DNA of 64,000 bases from contig CAMPET010000070.1 of assembly GCA_946803715.1 (NCBI GenBank), forward strand, positions 140,625-204,624. The letters are read 5' to 3'. This stretch comes from Beroe ovata (lineage: Eukaryota > Ctenophora > Nuda > Beroida > Beroidae). The position numbers and the translations under genes are program-made. This document shows, one piece after another, positions 13,101 to 21,152 of the stretch. Below the pieces are notes generated by a model, which saw only the letters and a list, made by a program, of their open reading frames with translations, searched no databases and was not told where the DNA came from. The first letter of the stretch is position 1. Each line of letters starts with the position of its first letter.

Positions 13101-16100
13101 CGTGTGAGTGATTGGACCATCCGTGGTTTATTAACATCTCAATTAGCGCAAAAACATCATCTTCTCTTCAAGTCCTTTTCTCTCATTATGGCTTCGTCCT
13201 CCGGTAACGTTACTAGCTACCTTAAAAACTTGGGGACACCCATTTATTGAACACGTTGAGCAAAATATTCGATCAGACAAAATAGTAAAACTTCCCGTGA
13301 GCGGTGCAGATTTATTTTTTCATTAGTTTTATATAAATTCGTCATAAGTTTTTATTATGGTCATATTTCGTAACAAAATTTCTCCGTTGAACACCTCCTT
13401 ATCCTCCTATATTATGCTGCTTAGGATGTCAGAAGTTACCATGGCAACGACTAGCAACGGTTCCCATATCAACTGGATCGAAGATGGCCGAGTAAGATAC
13501 AGCTGGGGCTCATTTTTCCTGGTCATTGTCATCAGCAGTCTGTGTGGAGATGCCATTATTCTCTTCTCCTCATTCAACCGATGTGCATTCAAGATCAAAC
13601 GCCCCCTCATCACCGTCATCCAGCATCTAGCAGTCTGTGACCTCATAATAGCGGCCACCACCTACCTGCCCTGTGCACTCCACTTTTTCGGAAGTGATTG
13701 GGGTTCCAAACCGTTGTTTTGCTACCTGACGGCATTCATTGGTTACTGTACCAGCTCTCTTGTTTCCATGATAATCTGTTTCATGGCATCGGTTAAAGTT
13801 GCTATGCTCATGTGGCCCGATAGCTCATTTACCAAGTCACTAACAAATTTTCGGGTCCACCTTATCTGCCTGATGTTGTGGGCATTCTCCCTCATTACCC
13901 CAATCATAAGCTTCATTCTGGAGTTCAACCACCTATCATTCGACCATCGGGTAGGCCTCTGTGAGTTCAAACTCACACGGCCAGTGTGGCAATACATCCT
14001 CCCTCCATTGTACATCCTATTCTATGTCATACCCGACATCTTGCTGGTGATATCCACGGGAATGCTAGTTTTGCACATTGTGCGCGCGCGCTCTGCTTCG
14101 CGCGCAGCGCGTGGCCAGGAGCGGTGGCAGGGGATTGTAACAGCTTCCTCCTGTGCTGTCATACACATCACTACATCAGTTCCGTTCACCCTGGCCTGGT
14201 ATCTAGCCATTACAGCCCCTCGCGGTGATGCAGTCATGACGGATGATGTTTATAGGGCCACAATTGCGTTTTACTCACTTGACACGGTGTGCAATGTGTT
14301 TGTATACAGTGTCACCCTGCCCAGTTTTAGGGTTTTCCTGAAGGAGAACTTGGGGAGGTGTGGCTCGAGTATCAAGACCAAGACGAAGGAAGTGACGGAT
14401 AAAATGGTGGTTTCCAGGAACGGTGAGTTTTACACCACACAGTCATGGGATATGTCGTTTCATGTCTCAGAAAGTGTTGGTAGAATTAGCTGTTCAACTT
14501 TTCAATGGCATTCCTATCCATCCAATTCACAAATTCTGTCATCATTGATGCCGTTTTTTATTTCAGCAGCAGCAACAAGTGAAATAATCGATGAGGGACA
14601 AACAGACGACCAACAACTCTAAAGAAATAGATGTGGTCCCGGTTCAAATTGTTGGACAATCTTTTATTAAAAACCTGTCCGAAATTCCAACCGATTGTTT
14701 ACATGCTGTTGGCGCTGCTTCAGTGTTTTACAAGACAGTCGATCATTTGCAAGAGCCGGTGATGTTGTTGCTGAGCACATGCACGCACTTCAACATTCAA
14801 TTTGTCACAACATCTTTCTCCTTGCATCTCCACCCCGAAAACGCATGAAAAATGCTTTTGAGAAAGAGTGTCACGTGTTCAGGTAAAAATTCCATTGCGA
14901 CATTTCAATTTGTCAACGCAATCAGTCGAATCTCTTCCCCTATCAAGTAAAGTGTTGAGTGGTAACAAAATGATCAAATAGATTTGGGGATGGTGTTAGC
15001 ATCGTAGCTATGTTTCTCACTTGCGATGAATGATCGCCCTCCAGTGATTGATTACAATGGCCTCAATCTATGTGTATAAAGGAGGAGCATCTTCAGCTAC
15101 TTCACTTGACAAATTGGTACAAAGAAAATTTCTAAACGCAATTTTGCTAAACTGTATGAATACTTCAGCATTCAAATTACATGTTAAGTCAAATACTTAT
15201 GTTTTATTACCGACAAAGTTATGTAGCCTGCAGGAAATGAGTTTTTCACAAGTTTCTAGATTCCATTTCACCTTTGATACCAGAATTTTGGTGAACAGTG
15301 AACAGTGAACAAACCCTACTAATTCAATCTGCAACCTGGTCACCATCAAATATTTTCACCAAAGGTATATCAAGTATTTTCGACGTGATATTAAATCCGA
15401 CTAATCAAATCAATCAGAAGAATATGTTAATTGGATCAATTACTGCTAATAGATCACTCGTCAATGATTTGTTTGTTTAGAACAAGAATCATGTTTCATT
15501 ACTATGACGACACAATATGTATTCAAACAGATGTCAGATTTTAAACAGTGAAATTCAGTATTTGATCCCCTTGTTTTAGAGGGTCTATTTCTGACTTCAC
15601 AATTAATAATTCATGGGAACGAGAAGACTCGCTTACTTCTATTACCGAATTTATGCCCGAATAACTTTCAAGCAATTAAACATATAACTATCTAATCATA
15701 GTAACGACGAATTACGGTAAGTAACAATTCCACACTTACTTATGTGATCAATGGCGCCAGCACAGAACTGCCCAAAGAACTTCTTGGCGCCAAGACGTCG
15801 GAGATCATCAATGGTAAACGGCCAGAGGTGGAGTATGTTATTTCTGGTAGCAGAAGTTCGCTTCTCAATCACGTGAGCTTCTCCACCTGAGATATTGTTG
15901 ACAACAATACCGACTAACAACAATTTGTTGTTAGTCGGAAAAGAGAGGTAACGGAGAGGTCATAATTCGCGAGCAGTAACAAAGATTTCCCTATTACATT
16001 CCAGAGAAAAGAGGGCCATCCCCGAATTCACGGAATTTAAGTTATACGTAGTTTCCTCCACTTTATACCAGATCTACATAGATAAGACATGATCAGTGAT

Positions 16101-17573
16101 CACCCCAACTATTCAATCTCATTCCGAATTTCTGAAGAACAGTTATATAATCCACAGCTGCTATAATACCGAATCTACACGATGTCTGTGTGAACCCTGA
16201 TGAAGCCACCTAACACACATCAACTTCTGTCTTCTTACATGCTTCTGTCCGTATCATGTACACAGTTTAACAAACGTCTGATAGCGTTGTAAGAGGGAAT
16301 TGTAGAGGAGGGAAATAAGATTCTATCTGGGACTGAGAGTATAATGTAGACAAAAGAAAATGTGTGAGTTTGGAATAGAGTTGTTGGTTAGTCAATCATT
16401 TGACGAAAAGGTACGATCTAGGTATGACATTGCTTCTTAGGGGTCACTGTCCAGTGACCACCTTTCATCAGCGAGGGCGTAATTATTAATTCGGCAGATT
16501 CTCGAGATATAACCCTATTCTCGAGATATAACCCTATATTACGTCATTATGAAACAGCTGCTCTCCAACTTTCTAATGGATACCGAGTGCATAATGGATA
16601 CCGATAGCATCAATTCGTAAGTCTATAGATCGTAAATGCGAATACACCACCCCCCGCCGACAACGCAAACCAGTAAATCCTTTGAGAATATTTCAACTGA
16701 TATGATCTAGAGAATATCAGATTGTACGAGAATTAGTCTCACCCAGGAAGGCTGACTCAATCGACATCCTCAATCCCACTGGTCCGGCTCCTATAGTCAG
16801 CAATCTCTTCCCCTGACACGCTGTATTGTTCCTGAACAGCGGCGTGATAGGGATATTACGAATTGAATGAGCGGCGTGATTTTAACACATCTGTCTGGTA
16901 TGGTGGCGTGATTGTACTCAATCCATTACTTGTAAACAGGGTGGTTGACACGTTCGTCTAGAATTTTCCATATGCTCTGTGCTCTCCATGATTGAATGCT
17001 TGATTTCAGGTGCGAGTAGAAGTCAATAGATCGGGGAGTGGGTGTGGCTCCGACCTGAAATATTTCTCCGTCACTCAAATAACAAATGAGATAATTCCAT
17101 CACTCAAATTTCATAAATAGTTCCCGCCTTTCCCGCCTTAAAGATTAATACAATCTGCATCTTGATTAAGTTTTAAATTTCACTTTTGCTCGGGAAGAGT
17201 GAAGTACAATGTTTAAATCCTCTCGTATTATCATCATGTATCAAATGCCAGCAATAACACAGGTAGCAATATAACAGTGTAGAAGAAGAAGAAGTATAAG
17301 TGCAAGTTACTACTCCTTCATAAATACTAGAGATGTGATCGGTGAGCGACAGATTAGCTAATTTCCCAATCTCATGGGAGCAATATCATTCGACATTAAA
17401 CCACGGACTTATCGCAGAACCGTGCTTCCTCCTTACAGCCTGCTACTAGATTACAGAACTGTGGTTTATTCTGCTGGTGTTACCTGTGTTTTGATGGATG
17501 AGAATAGTTCCAATACATCCTCCTGGGATTTGGCGGCGACAAAGAGGTCGAAAAGCTGGTCAGCAGAAGTCAT
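198..17573 (-). CDS. MICAL: MICAL-like flavoprotein monooxygenase with CH domain, 3' end outside window
   Basis: MICAL proteins oxidise methionines of F-actin with an N-terminal FAD monooxygenase domain and so disassemble filaments. Exons in transcript order: 17573-17484, 17054-16930, 16831-16743, 15886-15740, 10136-9971, 9497-9370, one unplaced short exon, 8411-8280, 2340-2269, 2105-1970, 1614-1478, 1187-815, 675-546, 390-198. Every junction is GT-AG and keeps frame. The only break is between 9370 and 8411, where an exon of length 2 mod 3 is missing. About 640 residues are recovered: the whole FAD domain and the single CH domain. The LIM domain expected further on would lie left of the window. 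The start [11 protein letters not shown] matches the family N-terminus, and the exon after it resumes in phase 0. Introns 4 and 7 contain other genes. It could be MICAL1/2/3-like or a single pre-duplication MICAL; the sequence does not decide. Confidence 0.93.
1478..2340 (-). CDS. MICAL: MICAL exons for the second half of the FAD domain
   Basis: Three exons: 2340-2269 ([20 protein letters not shown]), 2105-1970 ([20 protein letters not shown]) and 1614-1478 ([20 protein letters not shown]). The last holds the invariant [10 protein letters not shown] block with the second FAD-contacting GD pair, followed by [13 protein letters not shown]. Acceptors are at 2341-2342, 2106-2107 and 1615-1616. 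The last is preceded on the coding strand by about 170 nt of almost pure pyrimidine. Confidence 0.93.
3132..3451 (+). CDS. Small secreted His-rich protein, two exons, nested in a MICAL intron
   Basis: Exon 1 (3132-3212) begins [20 protein letters not shown], a textbook signal peptide with likely cleavage near SALPS. It ends at a CAG|GTAAAA donor. Exon 2 (3290-3451) follows a TTATTACAG acceptor in frame and ends in TGA, giving 80 residues. The mature part is acidic at first ([19 protein letters not shown]) and then carries a loose DHV/GHV/SDHV/NEHV repeat with seven histidines. It has no cysteine, so it is not a disulphide-knot peptide. An upstream in-frame ATG at 3048 would extend it by 28 residues, but the signal peptide argues for 3132 or 3135. 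I recognise no family. Metal binding through His, or a peptide precursor, is speculation. It lies on the opposite strand to the host gene. Confidence 0.5.
3640..3900. repeat. Two diverged copies of a ~163-bp repeat
   Basis: A segment reading AAGTTTCAAGTCAATC, then AAACCGTTTGG, then GAGCTATCCT (or AAGCTATCCT) occurs near 3686-3722 and again near 3850-3890. It leads directly into the satellite unit beginning about 3896. It may be the edge of the same repeat family or a separate non-coding element. Confidence 0.6.
3896..4381. repeat. Single satellite unit, ~550-bp family
   Basis: This copy shares the diagnostic core TTTGAAATCGTCATTTGGGC (starts 4082) and GAATCGATTCCCGGTC-type ends with the arrays at 6.2-7.6 kb and 35.5-37.2 kb. 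It is cut by the single N at 4382, beyond which lies the EFR3-like exon. Confidence 0.85.
4383..6117 (-). CDS. EFR3: EFR3-like partial gene (central exons), inside a MICAL intron
   Basis: EFR3 is an ARM/HEAT-repeat palmitoylated scaffold that brings the PI4KA-TTC7-FAM126 complex to the plasma membrane. Six exons join in frame: 6117-5858, 5680-5539, 5409-5249, 5006-4882, 4775-4662 and 4452-4383, the last cut by a single N at 4382. Recognisable blocks are [60 protein letters not shown] and [14 protein letters not shown]. They align in order with the middle of human EFR3A/B. The N-terminal exons and the C-terminus are absent. Both sides are bounded by the ~550-bp satellite, so this is either a genuine nested partial copy or a contig of the real gene placed here through satellite sequence. 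Intact splice sites and open frame argue against an old pseudogene. Confidence 0.82.
6190..7650. repeat. Tandem array of ~552-bp satellite, about 2.7 units
   Basis: The core TTTGAAATCGTCATTTGGGC starts at 6574 and 7126, a period of 552 bp. The segment GAGCTAGC(T/C)C(A)AAAATTCC recurs near 6414, 6966 and 7518. Units differ by roughly a few percent. Each carries an open frame of 110-130 codons on the minus strand (peptide core [15 protein letters not shown]). The same frame is open in the other arrays, but it has no start or stop conserved in position. The array lies in a MICAL intron. Confidence 0.92.
8280..10136 (-). CDS. MICAL: MICAL exons 5, 6 and 7/8: central FAD-domain part
   Basis: Exon 5 (10136-9971) encodes [20 protein letters not shown], the family [17 protein letters not shown] block, then a variable loop. 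The exon at 9497-9370 aligns without gaps to the family segment around the DG motif, but reads [17 protein letters not shown], so the usual G-A/G-D-G is Q-A-S-G. One ambiguous base (9428) lies inside it. The exon at 8411-8280 encodes [20 protein letters not shown], near-identical to family members. Between these last two a short exon (family GVAFIFNQ region) must exist to restore phase; I could not find it at 8412-9369. Confidence 0.85.
8412..9369. other. MICAL intron with CA repeat and short purine-rich repeat
   Basis: No convincing exon is seen. A CA microsatellite covers about 8580-8660. A G/A-rich stretch near 8770-8935 repeats a loose (A)AAGG(T/G)GG(C/G)C(A)A pattern about ten times. The missing short MICAL exon should lie here. 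Confidence 0.5.
8580..8665. repeat. CA/GT microsatellite
   Basis: Imperfect (CA)n with CATA interruptions. Confidence 0.9.
11617..11790. repeat. CA-rich microsatellite
   Basis: Long imperfect (CA)n with CATA and CAGA interruptions. It generates spurious Cys-Val and Thr-His open frames on both strands. Confidence 0.92.
12716..12836. repeat. CA-rich microsatellite with AAACAGA(C/A) higher-order unit
   Basis: ACACACAAACAGACCC-like units repeat about six times within a CA tract. Confidence 0.88.
13357..14622 (+). CDS. Class A-type G protein-coupled receptor, nested in a MICAL intron
   Basis: The 421-aa open frame has seven hydrophobic segments. TM1 is around residues 48-72 and TM2 holds HLAVCD (the LAxxD motif). 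W-x-x-x-x-x-x-C precedes TM3 ([10 protein letters not shown]), and TM4 has LMLWAF. A cysteine in extracellular loop 2 (GLCEF) can pair with the TM3 cysteine. TM5 has YVIPDI, TM6 [11 protein letters not shown] and TM7 [12 protein letters not shown]. The E/DRY motif is replaced by ASVKV, CWxP is lost and NPxxY is reduced to NVFVY, so it is a divergent rhodopsin-like receptor with unknown ligand. N-glycosylation sites lie in the N-terminus (NTS, NGS). An internal Met at 13429 is an alternative start. A GT-AG pair at 14423-14566 could remove 48 codons from the tail without changing frame. Confidence 0.85.
   Translation: MVIFRNKISPLNTSLSSYIMLLRMSEVTMATTSNGSHINWIEDGRVRYSWGSFFLVIVISSLCGDAIILFSSFNRCAFKIKRPLITVIQHLAVCDLIIAATTYLPCALHFFGSDWGSKPLFCYLTAFIGYCTSSLVSMIICFMASVKVAMLMWPDSSFTKSLTNFRVHLICLMLWAFSLITPIISFILEFNHLSFDHRVGLCEFKLTRPVWQYILPPLYILFYVIPDILLVISTGMLVLHIVRARSASRAARGQERWQGIVTASSCAVIHITTSVPFTLAWYLAITAPRGDAVMTDDVYRATIAFYSLDTVCNVFVYSVTLPSFRVFLKENLGRCGSSIKTKTKEVTDKMVVSRNGEFYTTQSWDMSFHVSESVGRISCSTFQWHSYPSNSQILSSLMPFFISAAATSEIIDEGQTDDQQL
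14423..14566 (+). other. Possible in-frame (3n) intron in the GPCR tail
   Basis: A GTGAGT donor follows AAC-G at 14422, and an acceptor TTTATTTCAG ends at 14566. The 144-nt interval has no stop in frame, so both spliced (373 aa) and unspliced (421 aa) forms are open. The downstream exon would encode [18 protein letters not shown]. Confidence 0.45.
14623..15739. other. MICAL intron downstream of the GPCR
   Basis: AT-rich sequence that probably includes the GPCR 3' UTR. A short direct repeat GTGAACA(GT) lies at about 15292-15309. No gene is seen. Confidence 0.4.
15740..17573 (-). CDS. MICAL: MICAL exons 1-4: N-terminus and dinucleotide-binding fold
   Basis: Exon 1 (90 nt) encodes [20 protein letters not shown] and ten further residues. 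Exon 2 encodes the helical segment [18 protein letters not shown], matching the family FYHKLKxxLxxWKA region. Exon 3 carries the Rossmann FAD-binding motif IGAGPVG at residues 85-91. Exon 4 carries [20 protein letters not shown] and the strongly conserved [18 protein letters not shown]. These are diagnostic MICAL blocks, so the family call is secure. The phases (0, 2, 1, 1) join without a stop. The intron after exon 4 is 5.6 kb and hosts the GPCR gene on the opposite strand. Confidence 0.93.
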
Positions 17574-18070
17574 GGGGGACGATTGAGTGATTGGTTGAGA
17601 CCATAATGGTTAGGGGATGGTGGGACACACACCTCACATTCTATGAAAAAAGAGGGGTGTCAATACTGAACATAAACTGTAAACAGTGACCAGCGATCAC
17701 TGCCGAGAAATTCGAAACTTCATTACCGTAATTTTCAAACATTAATCGCACTTGTATCCGGCTCACATTTCCATAATATTGATATCAGAAGGTCGGTTGT
17801 TGATAAACCAAAGTGGCGTATGATAACACCATTGCGTCACCGCTATGTATGCAGGGCACGAATAGATGATATGTTCATATGGAATATGGGCAACATACTT
17901 CCAGCATATTGCAGTTCGAATTTGAAGTAAATCAATCGCAAATCAAAGCAAGATACTCAGTAAAGGATAAAATTAATAAATTAATCAGTCAATCCAAATC
18001 ATGAGATCAAAGTTTGAAACAATCTGTCAGCAATAAGTTACCTCATGAATAACTTCTAGGCAATAAAACC

Positions 18071-19048
18071 TCATAATTTTACACGTTTTTTGGGTTTTGA
18101 TTCTTCAAGCTGATCCCAAATATCCTCCTCCCCAGCTTTCTCCTCAATGTCAGCATCAGTAAACACGACACTATTCAGCTTATTCTTAAGGTAAAACTTA
18201 TGCTCCAGTTGCTTTGTCCTTGTGTTATGCACCCTCAGATGTCTATCTAGACCAACACTGGCGAGATATGGTTCCGCTGGGTGCAGCGCAAGACTGCGCA
18301 CACTCCCTGATGCTCCCTTGAACTTGCAAATGTTCTTGATCATCCTAACATCAATTTCTCCCACATCACCCTTACCATTTCCAATGTAACAATGTGAATC
18401 TGATGCAACCATTGATATGATAGGGAGCTCGCCCCATGAGAGGTCGACTATAGGTCGACGCTTGACCCGTACATCATACTGCCGATATTGGTGGTACTGT
18501 GTTCCAACACAGATCATGTTACTGTCAGTCCGTAAAGCGGTAGCTGATCTTATCCAAACAGGAACTCGGACATCAAGCTCATCTCGGGGAACGTTTTTGG
18601 AGGTAAAGACTGCTTTTTGAGTCTCAATATCCCAAACTTTCAGTTCATTTTCCTTGCCTCCACTGATAAATTTTCCTTCACATGTAGGCATACAGCATTC
18701 AATGTTCTGCCCAATTTTTAGTTTCTCTGTTATTTCTTCGTCTTTCCAGACATACACTTGTCCATTTTTAGAGACAGATAACAAGCTATCATTAATTTCA
18801 AATGCGGTTAACAGCTGACCTTCCATCTCATACTGGTTCACATAAATATTCTGCTCCATATCGAAAACATTGACCAAGTTTGATTGTAGAGTGCAAAGGA
18901 GTTCTGGACGATTGCATGCTTTGGTCAATGACACAATTTCATTCTCCTTTGATACCTGATCATAGGTTACGACTGTGTTCTTCTCCGATTTAAAGTGAAC
19001 CCCCCTCAACAGCCCAACATCTGTGGAAACCCAAGCATTGGTAGCCAT
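18071..19048 (-). CDS. WDR74: WDR74 / Nsa1 homologue, ribosome biogenesis
   Basis: WDR74 (yeast Nsa1) is a nucleolar WD40 protein of pre-60S particles, released by the AAA ATPase NVL2. The 325-aa frame starts MATNAWVSTDVGLLRGVHF and contains repeated WD-like blades. Family-specific blocks include KNVPRDELDVRVPVWIR, GTQYHQYRQYDVRVKRRP, VDLSWGELPI, GNGKGDVGEID and SLALHPAEPYLASVGLDRHL. It ends in an acidic then basic tail (KPKKRVKL), typical of a nuclear protein. The open frame extends 37 codons upstream, but that part is hydrophobic and unlike the family. An acceptor-like TTCATGTTTCAG ends 5 nt before the chosen ATG, so the upstream part is probably intronic or intercistronic. The coding part is intronless. 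Confidence 0.92.
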   Translation of the reverse strand: MATNAWVSTDVGLLRGVHFKSEKNTVVTYDQVSKENEIVSLTKACNRPELLCTLQSNLVNVFDMEQNIYVNQYEMEGQLLTAFEINDSLLSVSKNGQVYVWKDEEITEKLKIGQNIECCMPTCEGKFISGGKENELKVWDIETQKAVFTSKNVPRDELDVRVPVWIRSATALRTDSNMICVGTQYHQYRQYDVRVKRRPIVDLSWGELPIISMVASDSHCYIGNGKGDVGEIDVRMIKNICKFKGASGSVRSLALHPAEPYLASVGLDRHLRVHNTRTKQLEHKFYLKNKLNSVVFTDADIEEKAGEEDIWDQLEESKPKKRVKL

Positions 19049-19232
19049 GACACCTGAAACATGAAGAGGTTGGTATAAATGAAAATTTGCACAAAATATG
19101 CACACAAGAAATGCACACAAGAGATGCAAAAACAGTTCATCCCATAGCAAAATTGACATGGAAGTAAATAATATAAGCTAGATTATTCGATAAAACTTGT
19201 TTGTTTGTTTGGCCAGGTAACTTTGTGTAACT

Positions 19233-20363
19233 TCAAGTAATCTTCTCTGATTCTAAAAACTTGGCCATTGCTTCAATGAACCCTTGCCTGAAAGCATCGA
19301 AAATTTCTGGATCATTCATGTTCAGAAGGTCTGAAACATTACTTGAGGCAATAGAGGACCCAGATTGGAGCAAACTTGATATAACTTGAGAATTAAAGGA
19401 ATGGCTGTCTGAAAAGTCTGCTATAGAGTCCAGAACTTCATTCATATCAAATGAAGCTTCAATATTGAGGAAGAATGGGTTAAGTTCCTCTGTGAGATTC
19501 AGAGAAGATTTGGAATCAGAGTTATGCTCCTTTACTGATACATTATATGGTTTTGGAGGAGATTTCAGAGTACAATTTTCACCTGATTTGGAACAATAGT
19601 CTTTAAAATCTAAAATTGCTGACAGTAAGAATGGGGGTGCTTCACTTGTACATATCCTTTTTGCTAACAATGTCTCTTCTCTGAGCTGGATATTTGGCTG
19701 GTCATGATCAGATCCCCTCTTTTGTGGAAGTGTTTGACTGGTTGTCATTTCATTTCCAAGAATATGCATGATCTGTTTGGCTCCTAAGTCAAGATAAATT
19801 TTCTTTTTCTGGTACCCTATGACTGATGCAAGGCTTAGCTTAGCTGTAAAATTTTCTAACTTACTTCTTATTTCTTGGAAGGCTAACTTTGAACCTCCCT
19901 GGAACTTGATTCTAAACTCAAGCTTTTGCTTTATATCAGAAGCAAGCCAATCACACAACTTTTCATCAGTATGTTGACCAACTACACTTAGAGCAGATTT
20001 CCAGAAGGGTTTAAAATAATCTTCAATGGCTGAAAATTCCTGTCTTTGGATATGAGTTCTCACAGCTCTTATGTGTTTATTTATATGAGCCTTCAGTTTA
20101 CGAGATTTACAACTCAAATCTTTGGCAGATATTGAAACATTTAATGAACCTGCCCATTCTAAAAACTCATTATAAGCTTGTCTAGTGCCATCTTTAATTG
20201 CATAGTTTTTAACTTGCTCAATGTGAGCCTTGTACTTGAGGTCATCAAGAGAAGATATTGTCATCCCAAATGTTTCAGGAGAGATAAGACCTTGAGACCA
20301 TCTAAAATTGGCTGCTGTGGAAGCAACATTTCTAGGGAATTCAGGAAACTGACTTGGTTCCAT
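19233..20363 (-). CDS. Unrecognised 376-aa intronless protein
   Basis: I do not recognise a family. The frame runs from MEPSQFPEFPRNVASTAANF to ESEKIT with no introns. Residues 1-60 include WSQGLISPETFGM. Residues 60-190 are helical and rich in Lys, Arg and aromatics (SCKSRKLKAHINKHIRAVRT, DYFKPFWKSALSVVGQ). A central KKRG-like basic patch and a Ser/Asn-rich acidic C-terminal part with several LL and F-x-x-x-L motifs follow. There is no signal peptide, no membrane segment and few cysteines, so a cytosolic or nuclear protein is likely. It lies 184 nt upstream of the WDR74 start on the same strand. An AG preceded by CATACCC lies six bases upstream of its ATG. Confidence 0.7.
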   Translation of the reverse strand: MEPSQFPEFPRNVASTAANFRWSQGLISPETFGMTISSLDDLKYKAHIEQVKNYAIKDGTRQAYNEFLEWAGSLNVSISAKDLSCKSRKLKAHINKHIRAVRTHIQRQEFSAIEDYFKPFWKSALSVVGQHTDEKLCDWLASDIKQKLEFRIKFQGGSKLAFQEIRSKLENFTAKLSLASVIGYQKKKIYLDLGAKQIMHILGNEMTTSQTLPQKRGSDHDQPNIQLREETLLAKRICTSEAPPFLLSAILDFKDYCSKSGENCTLKSPPKPYNVSVKEHNSDSKSSLNLTEELNPFFLNIEASFDMNEVLDSIADFSDSHSFNSQVISSLLQSGSSIASSNVSDLLNMNDPEIFDAFRQGFIEAMAKFLESEKIT

Positions 20364-21152
20364 ACCAACCTGGGTATGGCATAATGAATAAAATAATCTT
20401 ACTGCAATTCAGCAATAAGATGTGAAATTGAACTTGTAGGATTCCCATTACCTTCAATCAATAACATAAAAATCGACAACATAAAAATCAAGCAATCAAG
20501 CAATCAAGCATCAATTTTCATTCAACATGGATAACATAAATGTCGGAAATCGGAATACTTTAGTAGAAATAAACGATAATTTTGTTCGTTGTTTGGTGTG
20601 AGAGCAAATCAGAATTATATTTTTCTTTTTCAAGTTAATTACTTCAAAATGGAACGACATTGGACAATAATGATGATATAAATAGAATATGGAATATGGA
20701 AGGATTCATCAGCCATTAGTTATATCATATATTGCGCGCGGCGCGGCTCTTCATGTCTGACATTTGCCATAACGCCATGCTATACGTTAGTTTCATTATT
20801 CATCAAGTTATATTAGTGAATTTTGACAAATAAGAATAAAGCTAGTGCATTAGTACATATAAACCTTTAATGTGCACTACTACATCTAGTTCCAAAAATA
20901 GATTAATTTATAGGCCGCGCCGCGCGCAACTCGCTGATTCTGAGTTAATATATTCACTGCACATCATGAACGGCATGGTATGCAATCGTTGGACAATTCT
21001 GAAGATACACAGATCTTTGTTGAATTTATTATCTTAGCAATATCGTATCAACTGACCCATTCTGACCAAGCATAAGTGAAATGATTCACAAATAATTGCT
21101 TCTAACATTCCATCACTACCATTTCCATGTACAAGGCTTATTAGTGTTAACA
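20364..21152. promoter_or_regulatory. Divergent intergenic region between the 376-aa gene and PDXK
   Basis: About 790 bp separate two divergently oriented starts, so shared promoter elements are likely here. The only marked structure is a perfect 16-bp CpG-rich inverted repeat at 20732-20747 and 20914-20929. No TATA box is assigned. Confidence 0.4.

Larger units (their letters stand above)
10137..13356. other. MICAL intron, repeat-rich, no gene seen
   Basis: AT-rich non-coding sequence. It contains a CpG-rich inverted pair (10590-10599 with 10673-10682), CA-rich microsatellites at 11617-11790 and 12716-12836, and one ambiguous base at 11295. I find no open frame with splice signals beyond microsatellite artefacts. 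Confidence 0.5.

Noticed and set aside
18071-19159. Longer WDR74 start at 19159 with a hydrophobic N-terminus
   Set aside because: The extra 37 residues look like a chance hydrophobic stretch, a nucleolar protein should lack them, and an acceptor site separates them from the family start.
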